Positions 15,315 through 24,565 of a stretch of 64,000 bases of DNA are shown in pieces. Each line of letters begins with the position of its first letter. Position 1 is the stretch's first letter. The position numbers and the translations under genes are program-made. Source of the stretch: Paenibacillus faecis (GTDB taxonomy: Bacteria; Bacillota; Bacilli; Paenibacillales; Paenibacillaceae); the NCBI RefSeq assembly GCF_008084145.1, contig NZ_VSDO01000003.1, positions 682,001 through 746,000 on the forward strand. The letters are read 5' to 3'. The notes under the pieces are model-generated. The model was not told where the DNA came from, did no database searches, and saw only the letters and a list, made by a program, of their open reading frames with translations.

Positions 15315-16259
15315 CTATTGCCGTCTGATCGATTTCGCTGGAAAGCTCGGCGAGGATGAAGTCCCCAACAGATTAGTCCCAATGACACCCACAATAATAA
15401 GCGCAGCACCGACGATATGGTACATTCTGATTTCTTCCCCGAGCAAAAGCGCTCCGGCAGCGATCGACACGATCGTCGACAGGTTGGAGAATACGCTCAT
15501 TTTGGAGGCTTCGATTCGGGACAAGGCATAGTTGGAACTAAGCGCCGTAACCAGGGTAGACAAGACGCCAAGGTAGAGAATGGCTGCAACAAACGCACCG
15601 CTGGCCAGCGGAGAGAACAATTGATCCAGCGTACCTGCGGCGGTGTGCCCGGCTAGCGACATGGCCAGGAAAGAAAGAAAGGCAATGCCCAGCATAACAT
15701 ACGTGATTTCCGCAGGACTGAACGATTTGAGCAGCCTTCTCGCGAGCACGTTGTAGCCCGCAATGGCCAGGCAGGACAGGAACAAGAGAACAATTCCCGT
15801 CATGTTGGACCAATCGATGCCGCTGCCTTTCATGATAAAGATGAACAGGACTCCGCTCACCGACAAACAGATGGATAGCTTTTGCAGAAGCGTGGTCGTT
15901 TCCTTCAGGAACAAGAACGCCAGCAGCAGCGTTAAAACCGGCGTAAAAGCGAGCAGAATGCCACCTTCGCTGGATGTGGTATATTTCAGACCGTAAGATT
16001 GAAGCGCGAAAAACGCCAGCGGGTACAATATGGCCAAGAGCACTACCTTGCGGAGCTTTTTTCCGCGATAGTTCAAACGAACTCGGCCCAGCAGGACGGG
16101 AATGGACATCGCGGCGAAGGATGCGGCAAACCGGAAGGTCAGTGTATCCATAGGGTCGGCAAATTCGAGCGCAATCTTCGTAAATAAAAAGGAAAACCCT
16201 ATAATCATAGCATTCATAATAGCGCATAGATAAGCAAGTTTTAACCCGGATGAATTCAT
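15315..16259 (-). CDS. EamA/DMT family exporter
   Basis: 314 residues from the ATG at 16259, eleven bases after AGGAGG. Ten predicted membrane helices form two EamA repeats. Landmarks are AIMNAMIIGFSFLFTKIAL in helix 1, the GGILLAFTPVLTLLLAFLFLKE end of repeat one, and the matching ALLLGEEIRMYHIVGAALI near the end of repeat two. DMT exporters release amino acids or other small metabolites. A divergent MocR regulator with a 12-bp palindrome between them suggests pyridoxal-linked or amino-acid-linked control. Confidence 0.9.
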   Translation of the reverse strand: MNSSGLKLAYLCAIMNAMIIGFSFLFTKIALEFADPMDTLTFRFAASFAAMSIPVLLGRVRLNYRGKKLRKVVLLAILYPLAFFALQSYGLKYTTSSEGGILLAFTPVLTLLLAFLFLKETTTLLQKLSICLSVSGVLFIFIMKGSGIDWSNMTGIVLLFLSCLAIAGYNVLARRLLKSFSPAEITYVMLGIAFLSFLAMSLAGHTAAGTLDQLFSPLASGAFVAAILYLGVLSTLVTALSSNYALSRIEASKMSVFSNLSTIVSIAAGALLLGEEIRMYHIVGAALIIVGVIGTNLLGTSSSPSFPAKSIRRQ

Positions 16260-16363
16260 CGTAGTAAGTGCCTCCTTAGTGTTGTCATATTCGCGGACAT
16301 GGGGCTGAATACTTGAAATGGTAAAGCGAAATGGAGACACCCACAACAACAAGTTTCCGGAAT

Positions 16364-16396
16364 TGTATCGATACAGTTCTGAATATCACTTATAAT
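16364..16396 (+). promoter_or_regulatory. Operator and -10 box for the mocR-like gene
   Basis: TGTATCGATACA (16364-16375) is a perfect palindrome between the divergent exporter and MocR genes. TATAAT at 16391-16396 is a consensus -10 box for the rightward gene. It overlaps an upstream in-frame ATG, which argues against that ATG as the start. Confidence 0.65.
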
Positions 16397-16424
16397 GGGG
16401 AGTGGCAGAAATGAGGGAGAAAAC

Positions 16425-17768
16425 GTGAAAAGATACTTGCTAATCCTCTCCGACCTGGAACTTAAATTAAATGAAGGGCACTACCGCCCGGGTCAAAAGC
16501 TCCCCTCCGTCCGCGATGCCGCCAAGCTGTACGAGTGCAGCGTCAGCACCGTCGTTCGGGCTTACACCGAGTTGGAAAAGCGCCACGCTATCTACTCGAT
16601 TCCACAGAGTGGGTACTATGTCGTCGACAAGCCGGCCTCCGAAATCATAGCCGAGGATGACGACTGGATCGATTTTTCATCGGCCATGCCGGATGTTCAC
16701 GTATTTCCCTACTTGGACTTCCAGCATTGTTTGAACAAGGCGATCGATACCTACAAGCAGCAACTGTTCACGGCCGGCGATTCAAGAGGGCTGGAGAAGC
16801 TCCGGCAGACGCTGGTATCCCACCTGGCGAATGATCAGATATTTGCCAAGACGGAGCAGATTATTATCACTTCGGGGGCTCAGCGGGCTTTGGAAATTTT
16901 GGCTCGGATGCCGTTTCCAAACCGAAATAAGACCATTCTGGTCGAGCAGCCAAGCTACGATCTCTATCTGCGATACCTTGAGACGGAGGGCATTCCGGTA
17001 GAAGGGATTGCGCGCAGCACAGCCGGTATGGATTTGCAGGCGTTGGAGCAAAAGTTCAAGAACGGCGGAATTAAATTTTTCTACACCATGTCCAGATACC
17101 ACAATCCCCTGGGAACCACGTACCGTGAGGAAGAGCGGAAGGCCATCGCCCGGCTGGCGGACAAATACGATGTGTACATCGTTGAGGACGACTATATGGG
17201 GGATTTAGGGGAGGAGAAGCAGTTCGATCCCATTTACGCGTATAGCCGGACCTCCCATGTCGTTTATGTAAAAAGTTTCTCCAAGATCATCTTCCCGGGG
17301 CTGCGCCTAGGCGCGGTTGTGCTGCCGGAACGGCTGTCGGCGACATTCCGAGCATATAAGGGGCATCCCGATACTTCGCTATTGTCACAAGCGGCGCTCG
17401 ATGTATATATCAAAAACGGGATGTATGAACGGCATCGGCATAAAATCAGCAGTCAATATGCGTCCCGGATTCGAGCGGCAAACGACGCGGTGAGCCGACA
17501 TAACCACGAAGGCCTGGTGGCGTTATCCGAGGTCGATTCCGGCGTTTATATCCAATTTAAGCTGCCGCAAACCGTTAATTTGGATCGGCTGATAAAGCGC
17601 CTGTCGGCGAGGCGGGTGAAAGCAATGACCGGAAAGTCGTTCTATTTGACAAACTGGCTCGAGCGGGAAAAATTTCTGCGAATCAGCATTTCACGGGTCA
17701 GGCCGGAGAGAATCGAGGAGGGCGTAAGGGTGATTATGGAAGAAGTGGGGAGAGAACTGGGAAGGTAG
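16425..17768 (+). CDS. MocR-type regulator (GntR domain plus aminotransferase domain)
   Basis: 447 residues from the GTG at 16425, after GAGGGAG. The ATG at 16395 lies inside the -10 box and is rejected. Residues about 1-75 form a GntR winged helix (GQKLPSVRDAAKLYECSVSTVVRAYTELE). The rest is a class I PLP-dependent aminotransferase-like domain. It contains RYHNPLGTTY (Asn-Pro motif), EDDYMGDL (cofactor-ring Asp) and VKSFSKIIFPGLRLG with the Schiff-base Lys. MocR proteins bind pyridoxal phosphate as effector and control divergent genes. The probable target is the EamA exporter. Confidence 0.93.
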   Translation: MKRYLLILSDLELKLNEGHYRPGQKLPSVRDAAKLYECSVSTVVRAYTELEKRHAIYSIPQSGYYVVDKPASEIIAEDDDWIDFSSAMPDVHVFPYLDFQHCLNKAIDTYKQQLFTAGDSRGLEKLRQTLVSHLANDQIFAKTEQIIITSGAQRALEILARMPFPNRNKTILVEQPSYDLYLRYLETEGIPVEGIARSTAGMDLQALEQKFKNGGIKFFYTMSRYHNPLGTTYREEERKAIARLADKYDVYIVEDDYMGDLGEEKQFDPIYAYSRTSHVVYVKSFSKIIFPGLRLGAVVLPERLSATFRAYKGHPDTSLLSQAALDVYIKNGMYERHRHKISSQYASRIRAANDAVSRHNHEGLVALSEVDSGVYIQFKLPQTVNLDRLIKRLSARRVKAMTGKSFYLTNWLEREKFLRISISRVRPERIEEGVRVIMEEVGRELGR

Positions 17769-17836
17769 ATCCATTTGCATAGCGCTTCATAACAAGCACC
17801 GGCCACCGAAAGATCGGCGGCCTGATTGTCGATGAT

Positions 17837-18415
17837 TTACAGTTCCTTGGCATAATTTAACCCTAAGTCATGCGCTTGATGAAGCAGCATCTCATAATGT
17901 TTGGCATCGGAATCCAGGGTCTCGTACAAAAATTCAACCCGGGAATGGTTCACACCGCAATAATCCGCAATTCCCACATTGAGCAGATGAGCAATCGTCT
18001 CATCATAGTTACGCTTTTTCATCTGTTCTCTGGAAACGCCCGCCAGACCGATCCACAAGACTTGCCGATGATGAAGCTGGTTCGAACCGTACGCAAACCC
18101 GTTGTTCCATACACGGTCAATATAACCTTTTAGCATGGCCGGCAAGTGCCACCACCACACCGGAAAGATAAATGCCAGAGCATCATGCTCCTTCATTCGC
18201 CGTATTTCCCTTTCCACCTCAGGGGAAAAAGTCTGTTCCGCCGCTGACCAATCCGGTTCATCTATTCCTTTTAAAACCGGGTCGAAGCCAATCCCGTGCA
18301 AGTCCAAAATCTCATAGTCGTGGCCGGCCTCGGCAAGACCCTGCACGAAACGATCGGCAACCTTAAAGGTCAGGGAATCTTTTCTCGGGTGCGACACAAC
18401 GCATAGTACTTTCAT
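17837..18415 (-). CDS. Flavodoxin-fold NAD(P)H-dependent oxidoreductase
   Basis: 192 residues with the KefF/MdaB/NQO-type flavodoxin-like fold. The N-terminal strand MKVLCVVSHPRKDSLTFKVAD holds the phosphate loop that binds FMN or FAD. FIFPVWWWHLPAMLKGYIDRVWNNGFAYG is the highly conserved active-site block of quinone reductases. It probably reduces quinones or nitro/azo compounds with NAD(P)H. It is divergent from an HxlR regulator, a recurrent pairing for redox-stress reductases. Confidence 0.92.
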   Translation of the reverse strand: MKVLCVVSHPRKDSLTFKVADRFVQGLAEAGHDYEILDLHGIGFDPVLKGIDEPDWSAAEQTFSPEVEREIRRMKEHDALAFIFPVWWWHLPAMLKGYIDRVWNNGFAYGSNQLHHRQVLWIGLAGVSREQMKKRNYDETIAHLLNVGIADYCGVNHSRVEFLYETLDSDAKHYEMLLHQAHDLGLNYAKEL

Positions 18416-18572
18416 ACTTGTATCTTCACTACCTTTCTTCAGCAGTTAACTTATAGCCATCATCCCTGGCTGATGCTATTATAAACAGGACTTGAATAAC
18501 CTGGAAGTACGCACTTTCACGTGCTATAGGATGATACGGGTGCCATAGGAACATGGAAGTGCCCTACTCTAG

Positions 18573-18592
18573 ATAACCGCCCAAGAGGTTAT
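18573..18592. promoter_or_regulatory. Possible HxlR operator
   Basis: ATAACC and GGTTAT form an inverted repeat separated by eight bases, 42 bp before the hxlR-like start and in the shared divergent promoter region. The assignment is by position only. Confidence 0.4.
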
Positions 18593-18633
18593 GTCTCGGC
18601 CATAACACATCCTTTTTAACGGAGGAATCAAAG

Positions 18634-19017
18634 ATGACTGAAGCGAGGGACAATAGCGTTCAAAAGAAGTATAGAGTTGGAGTGGAGGCGGCGTTAGAGG
18701 TCATGGGGGGAAAATGGAAGCCTCTGATCATCTATCATTTGATGACCGGACCGAAACGGACTTCGGAGCTCCGCCGGTTAATCCCCGACATTACACAAAA
18801 AATGCTGACCACTCAACTAAGGGGCCTGGAAAAGGATGAGATCGTGGCGCGAGAGGTTTATAAAGAAATCCCGCCTAAAGTGGAGTATAAGCTGACCCCT
18901 TACGGCTGGGGGTTAAAGCCCGCGCTAGACCATTTATGCTATTGGGGAGAGGATCACCTGGAAAAGGTGTATGGCGACAAATCCAAGGTTTTGGAGGAGT
19001 TTTACGGGTGTTCATAA
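18634..19017 (+). CDS. HxlR family transcriptional regulator
   Basis: 127 residues, with a GGAGG-type site upstream. The HxlR winged helix is clear: ALEVMGGKWKPLIIYHLMTGPKRTSELRRLIPDITQKMLTTQLRGLEKDEIV, then a wing with YKEIPPKVEYKLTPYG. Cys residues lie in LCYWGEDH and at the C-terminus (YGCS). HxlR members often sense aldehydes, quinones or disulfide stress and control a divergent reductase, which fits the flavodoxin-fold neighbour. There is no N-terminal sensing cysteine. Confidence 0.93.
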   Translation: MTEARDNSVQKKYRVGVEAALEVMGGKWKPLIIYHLMTGPKRTSELRRLIPDITQKMLTTQLRGLEKDEIVAREVYKEIPPKVEYKLTPYGWGLKPALDHLCYWGEDHLEKVYGDKSKVLEEFYGCS

Positions 19018-19042
19018 GCACAAAACCCTATGAGTTTTCGTG

Positions 19043-19082
19043 AAAAAGACCATCACATCAACTGATTGGATGGTCTTTTTTG
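19043..19082. terminator. Terminator between hxlR-like and Nudix genes
   Basis: AGACCATC pairs with GATGGTCT around a 14-base loop, flanked by five As and seven Ts. It can serve both convergent genes. Confidence 0.85.
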
Positions 19083-19083
19083 C

Positions 19084-19545
19084 TCAGTTGGAGCGGAGCG
19101 GCTCGTTATACATACTAATGGAGTGAACCTTATTTTGTAATAAGTTGTCGATGATCTGCTTTAATACACCGGGTTCTCGTAAGTCTTCATTCTCGATTTT
19201 AGCAAGCTCATTTACTTGCACCCATTTGCTGTCGGAAATTTCATCCTCTTCGAGTTTTAAAACCCCTCCGGTCATCTCACCGATGAAATGAAATAAAATA
19301 ACCTGATTGTTCGTACGGCTCATAAAATTATATACCCCCGTAGTACCCGTCAGGTTTACTTCCAGCCCCGTCTCTTCTCTAACTTCCCTACGAGCTGTAT
19401 GAAGAATGTCCTCACCATATTCCATACGTCCACTTGGAAAGTTCCACTTATCCCTAGCATTAGGCTTATTCTCTTTGATTATCAAAGCTTGATCATGATT
19501 CAAGATGGTTACACTTGCTACCAAAACAATTCCTTCTGGTGTCAT
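19084..19545 (-). CDS. Nudix hydrolase
   Basis: 153 residues, starting nine bases after GGAG. The Nudix box is complete: G-R-M-E-Y-G-E-D-I-L-H-T-A-R-R-E-V-R-E-E, then TGLEV, with the metal-binding REVREE. WNFPSGRMEYGE precedes it. Nudix enzymes cleave nucleoside diphosphates linked to another group. The residues after the box do not identify a substrate class. It is a single gene with a terminator behind it. Confidence 0.93.
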   Translation of the reverse strand: MTPEGIVLVASVTILNHDQALIIKENKPNARDKWNFPSGRMEYGEDILHTARREVREETGLEVNLTGTTGVYNFMSRTNNQVILFHFIGEMTGGVLKLEEDEISDSKWVQVNELAKIENEDLREPGVLKQIIDNLLQNKVHSISMYNEPLRSN

Positions 19546-19617
19546 CCAATGATTCTCCTCAATAGTGCATGTTTTGCACTAGTTTTTTAAGTGCGGCCTA
19601 GCGCACTTCCAACACGG

Positions 19618-19788
19618 CAAACTCCAAAAAGATGCAAATCTGCAGGTATTTCTAGCGATTTTAGCGAAAAGAGCCGGTTTCGTCGAAAATTCCTGCAGAA
19701 TCGCAGGAATTTTCAAATTTTGGCCCCCAACGAGAAAAAAACATGCAGATTTGCAGGAATTCCATGTCATCCAGGTTATCTGACGGGC
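19618..19788 (-). repeat. Dispersed repeat family A, copy 2 (inverted, three units)
   Basis: Read on the minus strand it begins at GTCAGATAACCTGGATGAC and ends at ATCTTTTTGGAG. It holds three palindromic cores (CCTGCAAATCTGCATG, CCTGCGATTCTGCAGG, CCTGCAGATTTGCATC) and lacks one internal unit of the four-unit copies. It ends 10 bp from the 3' end of the merR-like gene. Confidence 0.85.
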
Positions 19789-19797
19789 CTCCCCCCC

Positions 19798-20247
19798 TCA
19801 TGCCTTACGGGCAGAGGGCGAGTAAAATACATCGCTATGCATATGCTGAATTCTATCCCAGTTGGCCGGATTGGTCGTGTCTGGCGAACGGCGCTCCAAA
19901 ATGGCCTGATAGAGGGCGGTTTTTTCCTCCAAATGGGCAACGTGCCGTTTGGCTTCTTCGAGCTTCAGGAGCGCCGCCTCTTTATGCTCCATCATGAGTT
20001 TGAAGCGTTGCGGAATGGTCGAATCCCCTTGCAGACATAAATCGATATACATTTTAATGACTTCAATCGGCATCCCGGATTGCTTAAGGCATTTGACGCC
20101 AAGCAGCCAGTTGATCGATTCTTCGTCGAACATCCGGATATTATTTTCATTTCGCTGTAAGCTCGGCACCAGGCCTTTATCCGTGTAAAAGCGCACAGCG
20201 TGCTCGGTGAGTCCCGTAATCTGTGCGGCTTCTTTGACCGTATACAT
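19798..20247 (-). CDS. MerR family transcriptional regulator
   Basis: 149 residues. The N-terminal MerR helix-turn-helix is typical (YTVKEAAQITGLTEHAVRFYTDKGLVP, then NIRMFDEESINWLLGVKCLKQSGMPIEVIKMYID). A long coiled-coil dimerisation helix covers about 85-125. There are no metal-binding cysteines at the C-terminus, so it belongs to the small-molecule or redox group and not to the metal sensors. It is divergent from an aldo/keto reductase whose promoter has the MerR hallmark of a 19-bp spacer. Confidence 0.93.
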   Translation of the reverse strand: MYTVKEAAQITGLTEHAVRFYTDKGLVPSLQRNENNIRMFDEESINWLLGVKCLKQSGMPIEVIKMYIDLCLQGDSTIPQRFKLMMEHKEAALLKLEEAKRHVAHLEEKTALYQAILERRSPDTTNPANWDRIQHMHSDVFYSPSARKA

Positions 20248-20283
20248 GTGACATCCCCCTTGGAAAAAAATGATGAACGACGC

Positions 20284-20314
20284 TTGACTTCGTGTAACAC
20301 GAAGGTCCTAAGCT
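20284..20314 (+). promoter_or_regulatory. MerR-type promoter of the aldo/keto reductase gene
   Basis: TTGACT, a 19-bp spacer and TAAGCT. The spacer region contains the inverted repeat CTTCGTG-TAA-CACGAAG (20288-20304). An over-long spacer with a dyad inside is the established signature of MerR-activated promoters. The activator would be the divergent MerR protein. Confidence 0.8.
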
Positions 20315-20408
20315 TATTGTAATGCAAAACGGCTATATGCGGAACTACCGCTCTGTAGGGCCAATCTCCCGGGGTTCGCGGCCGTTTGCCGTTATACATT
20401 TAAACTAA

Positions 20409-21272
<864 letters not shown>

Positions 21273-21294
21273 GCCTTTGATCGAACTGTAAAAG

Positions 21295-21325
21295 AAAGGA
21301 CAGGGGCCGGCACCCCTGTCCTTTT
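21295..21325. terminator. Bidirectional terminator between AKR and secA2-like genes
   Basis: A 12-bp stem AAAGGACAGGGG with its complement around CCGGCA, with As on one side and Ts on the other, between two convergent genes. Confidence 0.9.
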
Positions 21326-21328
21326 TCC

Positions 21329-23626
21329 TCAAAACTTCTCCCACCCGAATACCGGCCTCAACATCTTGCGCATCCAATAAGCTAGTACCGTTCCTGCGCC
21401 CCATGAACCGGGATTCTGCAAGTACTCCCTGTATTGATCGTTAATGATATAAGTCCGGGTGGAAGTGGGGTTCTTCAGCCCGAACTTTTCCCACATTGCC
21501 GGATCATTCGAATCTCCCAGCTTGGCGAGCATATTCGCCGACGCCTTATCTATTTTAGCCGGGAGTTGCTCGAAGGCTTGGATGATTTGCGCATGAAATT
21601 CGTCGATCGGATTGCGGTTAACCAGGCTCGTCAAATGGATGCCTTCGCGAAGGTAGGAGACGTATTCCAGATGGTCGGCCCAGAACTTGTCGATAAAATA
21701 AAGCCGTACCCGCTGCTCCGATGGGCCCACCTTCGTCTCGCCTTTCAAAATGCCGAGCCGCTCCTCGTATAGAATACGCCGCTGCTCCTCCACCATATCC
21801 GAATAACGGTTCAGTTCCTGGCGGATATGGAAGTTTTGACCCATGATCACGCGCTGAATATGCGCGATTTTGCCGCGGAGCACCGACTCTTCGAGAGGCT
21901 CATCCTGCCTGAGCCCCCGATAGGCGCGCGGAATCGCTTTATTGATGCCGAACCGCTGCATCAACTCGTCCTCCAAGCTTACGAAAAATACGGAAGCTCC
22001 CGGGTCCCCTTGGCGGCCGGAACGACCGCGCAGTTGGTCGTCGATCCGTACGCTTTGGTGCACATGCGTACCAATGACGTATAGCCCGCTCAGCCCTGCG
22101 ACAACTTCCGCTTGCGCGGGGTCGCCGCCGCCGAGCCGGATGTCGACGCCGCGTCCCGCCATATTCGTAGACACCGTCACGGCGCCGATTTCTCCCGCTT
22201 TGGCGATGATTTCAGCTTCCTCCGCGTCGTTCTTCGCGTTCAGAACATGGCAGGGTACGCCCAGAGCCGCCAGCGCCTCCGCCAGCAGGTCAGACTCCTC
22301 GACGCTTGACGTACCGATAAGAATCGGCCGTCCCGTCCGATGAACGGACGAGATTTCCTGAAGAAGCGCCTTAAATTTGGCTTCTTTATGGGTATAAATC
22401 CGGTGCGGACCGTCGATCCGTTGGTTGGGCCGATTCGGCGGAATCGGCACGACCTGGAGCGCATAAATCGCTTCGAATTCCATCGCGGAAACTTGCGCAG
22501 TCGCCGTCATTCCGCAAATCTTCGGATATAGACTAAGGAAGTGCTGCAGGGTGATCGTCCCGAGAATTTTCCCTCCGGCTTTCACGGGCAGCCCTTCTTT
22601 GGCCGCAAGCGCGGCTTGCAGCCCCTCCGGCAAATGCCTGTTCTCCGCCACGCGGCCGGTATATTCGTCGATCAGTTCGATCTTACCGTCCCGGACGATG
22701 TAATCGACGTCTTTTTTCAATAACGCTTCCGCATGCAGCGCGCAATTTAACGACGATAACAACTCACTATGCCGGCTTTCGTACAAATTGCCGCATCCCA
22801 GCAGTTCCTCCGCTTTCGCGGCGCCCGCTTCATTCAAATAAACATTCCGCCGGAACTCGTCGAAGTCGTAATGCTCCCCTTGCTTAAGCTGTCTGGCGAC
22901 TTCCGCGAAACGAGTGCCGTTGTTGCTCTCGGAAGAGCCCGGCTCGCCGGCGATGACGAGCGGTACCCGCGCTTCGTCGAGAAGCAGCGAATCCGCTTCG
23001 TCGACGATGACGTAGTGGAAAGGACGATGCACAGTGTCGGCTTCGCTCAGGGCGATCGTGTCGCGCAAATAATCGAATCCCGCCTCTTTGGCCGTCACAT
23101 AGGTAATATCCGCGGCGTACGCTTCCCTTTTCTCCGACAGGCTCATGCCGGTCTGCACCGATTTTACCGTTAACCCGAGAAAACGATAGATCGGGCCCAT
23201 CCACTCCGCATCCCGATCCGCCAAATAATCGTTGAACGTCAGCACATGTACGCCTGCGCCGGTCAGCGCATTGAGACAGGCGGGCATCACCGCGGAGAGC
23301 GTTTTTCCTTCGCCGGTATGCTGCTCGATCAGAAATCCCTCGTGCAGGGCGATGGCTGCCATGACCTGGACATCGTAGGGCTGCAATCCGAGCGTTCTCT
23401 TCGCCGCCTCGCAGACTAGCGCATACGCATCGACAAGCAGCTCGTCCAAAGGCGTACCCGAAGTCGCCTCCTTTTTCAGCCGGAGAGATTCGGCTTGCAG
23501 CCGCCGATCGTCCCAGGCTTCCAAATTCCGCTTCCTGACGAGCTCCACTTTGTCCCGATAGCCTTTCAGCCTAAGCCGGTGATCGCGGTCCTTCCATTCT
23601 TGCATCCACTTGATTGCTAAACTCAT
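21329..23626 (-). CDS. secA2: SecA2-type preprotein translocase ATPase
   Basis: 765 residues, starting eleven bases after AAGGAGGG. SecA motifs are intact: Walker A TGEGKT at 104-109, LTFNDYLADRDAEWMGPIY, the Walker B region VDEADSLLLDEAR (about 208-220), GTSSVEES, STNMAGRGVDI and LRGRSGRQGDPG. It is shorter than housekeeping SecA, and the C-terminal zinc-binding SecB-binding tail is missing. Both points fit the accessory SecA2 of Bacillus anthracis type, which exports S-layer proteins. Two SLH proteins are encoded nearby. The gene lies 20 bp after an ABC-2 permease gene, suggesting co-transcription. No Asp or SecY2 genes are present. Confidence 0.85.
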   Translation of the reverse strand: MSLAIKWMQEWKDRDHRLRLKGYRDKVELVRKRNLEAWDDRRLQAESLRLKKEATSGTPLDELLVDAYALVCEAAKRTLGLQPYDVQVMAAIALHEGFLIEQHTGEGKTLSAVMPACLNALTGAGVHVLTFNDYLADRDAEWMGPIYRFLGLTVKSVQTGMSLSEKREAYAADITYVTAKEAGFDYLRDTIALSEADTVHRPFHYVIVDEADSLLLDEARVPLVIAGEPGSSESNNGTRFAEVARQLKQGEHYDFDEFRRNVYLNEAGAAKAEELLGCGNLYESRHSELLSSLNCALHAEALLKKDVDYIVRDGKIELIDEYTGRVAENRHLPEGLQAALAAKEGLPVKAGGKILGTITLQHFLSLYPKICGMTATAQVSAMEFEAIYALQVVPIPPNRPNQRIDGPHRIYTHKEAKFKALLQEISSVHRTGRPILIGTSSVEESDLLAEALAALGVPCHVLNAKNDAEEAEIIAKAGEIGAVTVSTNMAGRGVDIRLGGGDPAQAEVVAGLSGLYVIGTHVHQSVRIDDQLRGRSGRQGDPGASVFFVSLEDELMQRFGINKAIPRAYRGLRQDEPLEESVLRGKIAHIQRVIMGQNFHIRQELNRYSDMVEEQRRILYEERLGILKGETKVGPSEQRVRLYFIDKFWADHLEYVSYLREGIHLTSLVNRNPIDEFHAQIIQAFEQLPAKIDKASANMLAKLGDSNDPAMWEKFGLKNPTSTRTYIINDQYREYLQNPGSWGAGTVLAYWMRKMLRPVFGWEKF

Positions 23627-23646
23627 TGGAATGGGCTCCCTCCTTC

Positions 23647-24378
23647 CTACTCATCCGTTGACCGTCGTTGGTACATGACAACGGACACGATCGATAACAC
23701 AACCGTCCAGGCCAAAATAATGAGGAGCGGTTTTAATAAATCTCCTGTCGTAAAGCCTGTGCTCTCTATGCTCAGCAAACGCACAAGTTGAACGCTTGGG
23801 GTGTACTCCAGCACTTGGAAAATCGGAAAATCATCTGCCAGCAGCACTCCCCAGGGCGCCCCGGAGAATACGAATGCCACAGGAATGATGGATAACGATG
23901 CATCCAGCAGCGTCCTGGAGAATAACCCGCAGATCGTTCCGACCGCAATGTAAAGGATGATCGAAAGAATAACGGCCGTCGCAAAAGCCCATATATTGAC
24001 CGGCGTATATTCGAATATATACGTAGAAACCGTCAGAATCACCGCAGACATGACAAAGACCAGACTGCTTTTACCGATTAAAACGTCCAGGGACGTGGCC
24101 GGAGTCATCATTAATGATCTTAACGTGCTACGCTCCTTTTCTTCCGCAATCAAGCAGGCTTGTGCGAAACAGGTCAGCAGCACAAACGAAAGATTAAGAA
24201 CGGTAGCAAAAGTTCCAGCCACGGAAGCTAAGGGTAAAGACGAATCTACACCTCGAATAAGGAGTGCGAGAATAATAGGGAGAGTCAGCATAATGGAGAG
24301 CCCGTAATTGCGCGAAAACTCTTTATAATCCTTCACAAATATCGCGCGCACACGTTTAAATGAGATACTCGTACTCAT
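23647..24378 (-). CDS. ABC-2 type transporter permease
   Basis: 243 residues with six predicted membrane helices. It has the ABC-2 pattern AIFVKDYKEFSRNYGLSIMLTLP at the N-terminus and the cytoplasmic coupling stretch AEEKERSTLRSLMMTPATSLDVLIGKS. No ordinary ATPase gene accompanies it. The only ABC-like domain nearby is the degenerate one in the LytTR fusion upstream. The substrate could be a peptide, lipid or antibiotic and is not predictable. The secA2 gene starts 20 bp downstream. Confidence 0.87.
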   Translation of the reverse strand: MSTSISFKRVRAIFVKDYKEFSRNYGLSIMLTLPIILALLIRGVDSSLPLASVAGTFATVLNLSFVLLTCFAQACLIAEEKERSTLRSLMMTPATSLDVLIGKSSLVFVMSAVILTVSTYIFEYTPVNIWAFATAVILSIILYIAVGTICGLFSRTLLDASLSIIPVAFVFSGAPWGVLLADDFPIFQVLEYTPSVQLVRLLSIESTGFTTGDLLKPLLIILAWTVVLSIVSVVMYQRRSTDE

Positions 24379-24439
24379 AGCAGCTCACTTCCCGCTTTCG
24401 AATAAGTTCTACTTGGATCACACCCATGAACACCACTTC

Positions 24440-24483
24440 CTTGGAGTTGATACCTTAAGCATATAAGGATCGCGTGCTCCAAG
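24440..24483. promoter_or_regulatory. Nested inverted repeats upstream of the ABC-2 permease gene
   Basis: CTTGGAG and CTCCAAG bracket a second pair, CCTTA and TAAGG. They lie in the 187-bp gap between the LytTR-fusion gene and the permease gene. A regulatory site for the LytTR protein or a structured leader is possible; neither is established. Confidence 0.35.
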
Positions 24484-24565
24484 CCATCAAAACCCGCCGA
24501 AATGTAGCTATTGTCGCCTGAACGGTACCCTGGAATGCCTGACGGATTCCATATTGCCCCGGAAA

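Noticed and set aside
15538..16227. 229-codon alternative frame on the same strand as the EamA gene
   Set aside because: It overlaps a clear ten-helix transporter in a different frame and has no family features. A similar shadow lies within the MATE gene at 6227-6781.
17801..17825. GC-rich hairpin after the MocR gene
   Set aside because: GGCCACCG/CGGCGGCC pairs imperfectly around five bases but has no T-run. It is too weak to call a terminator.
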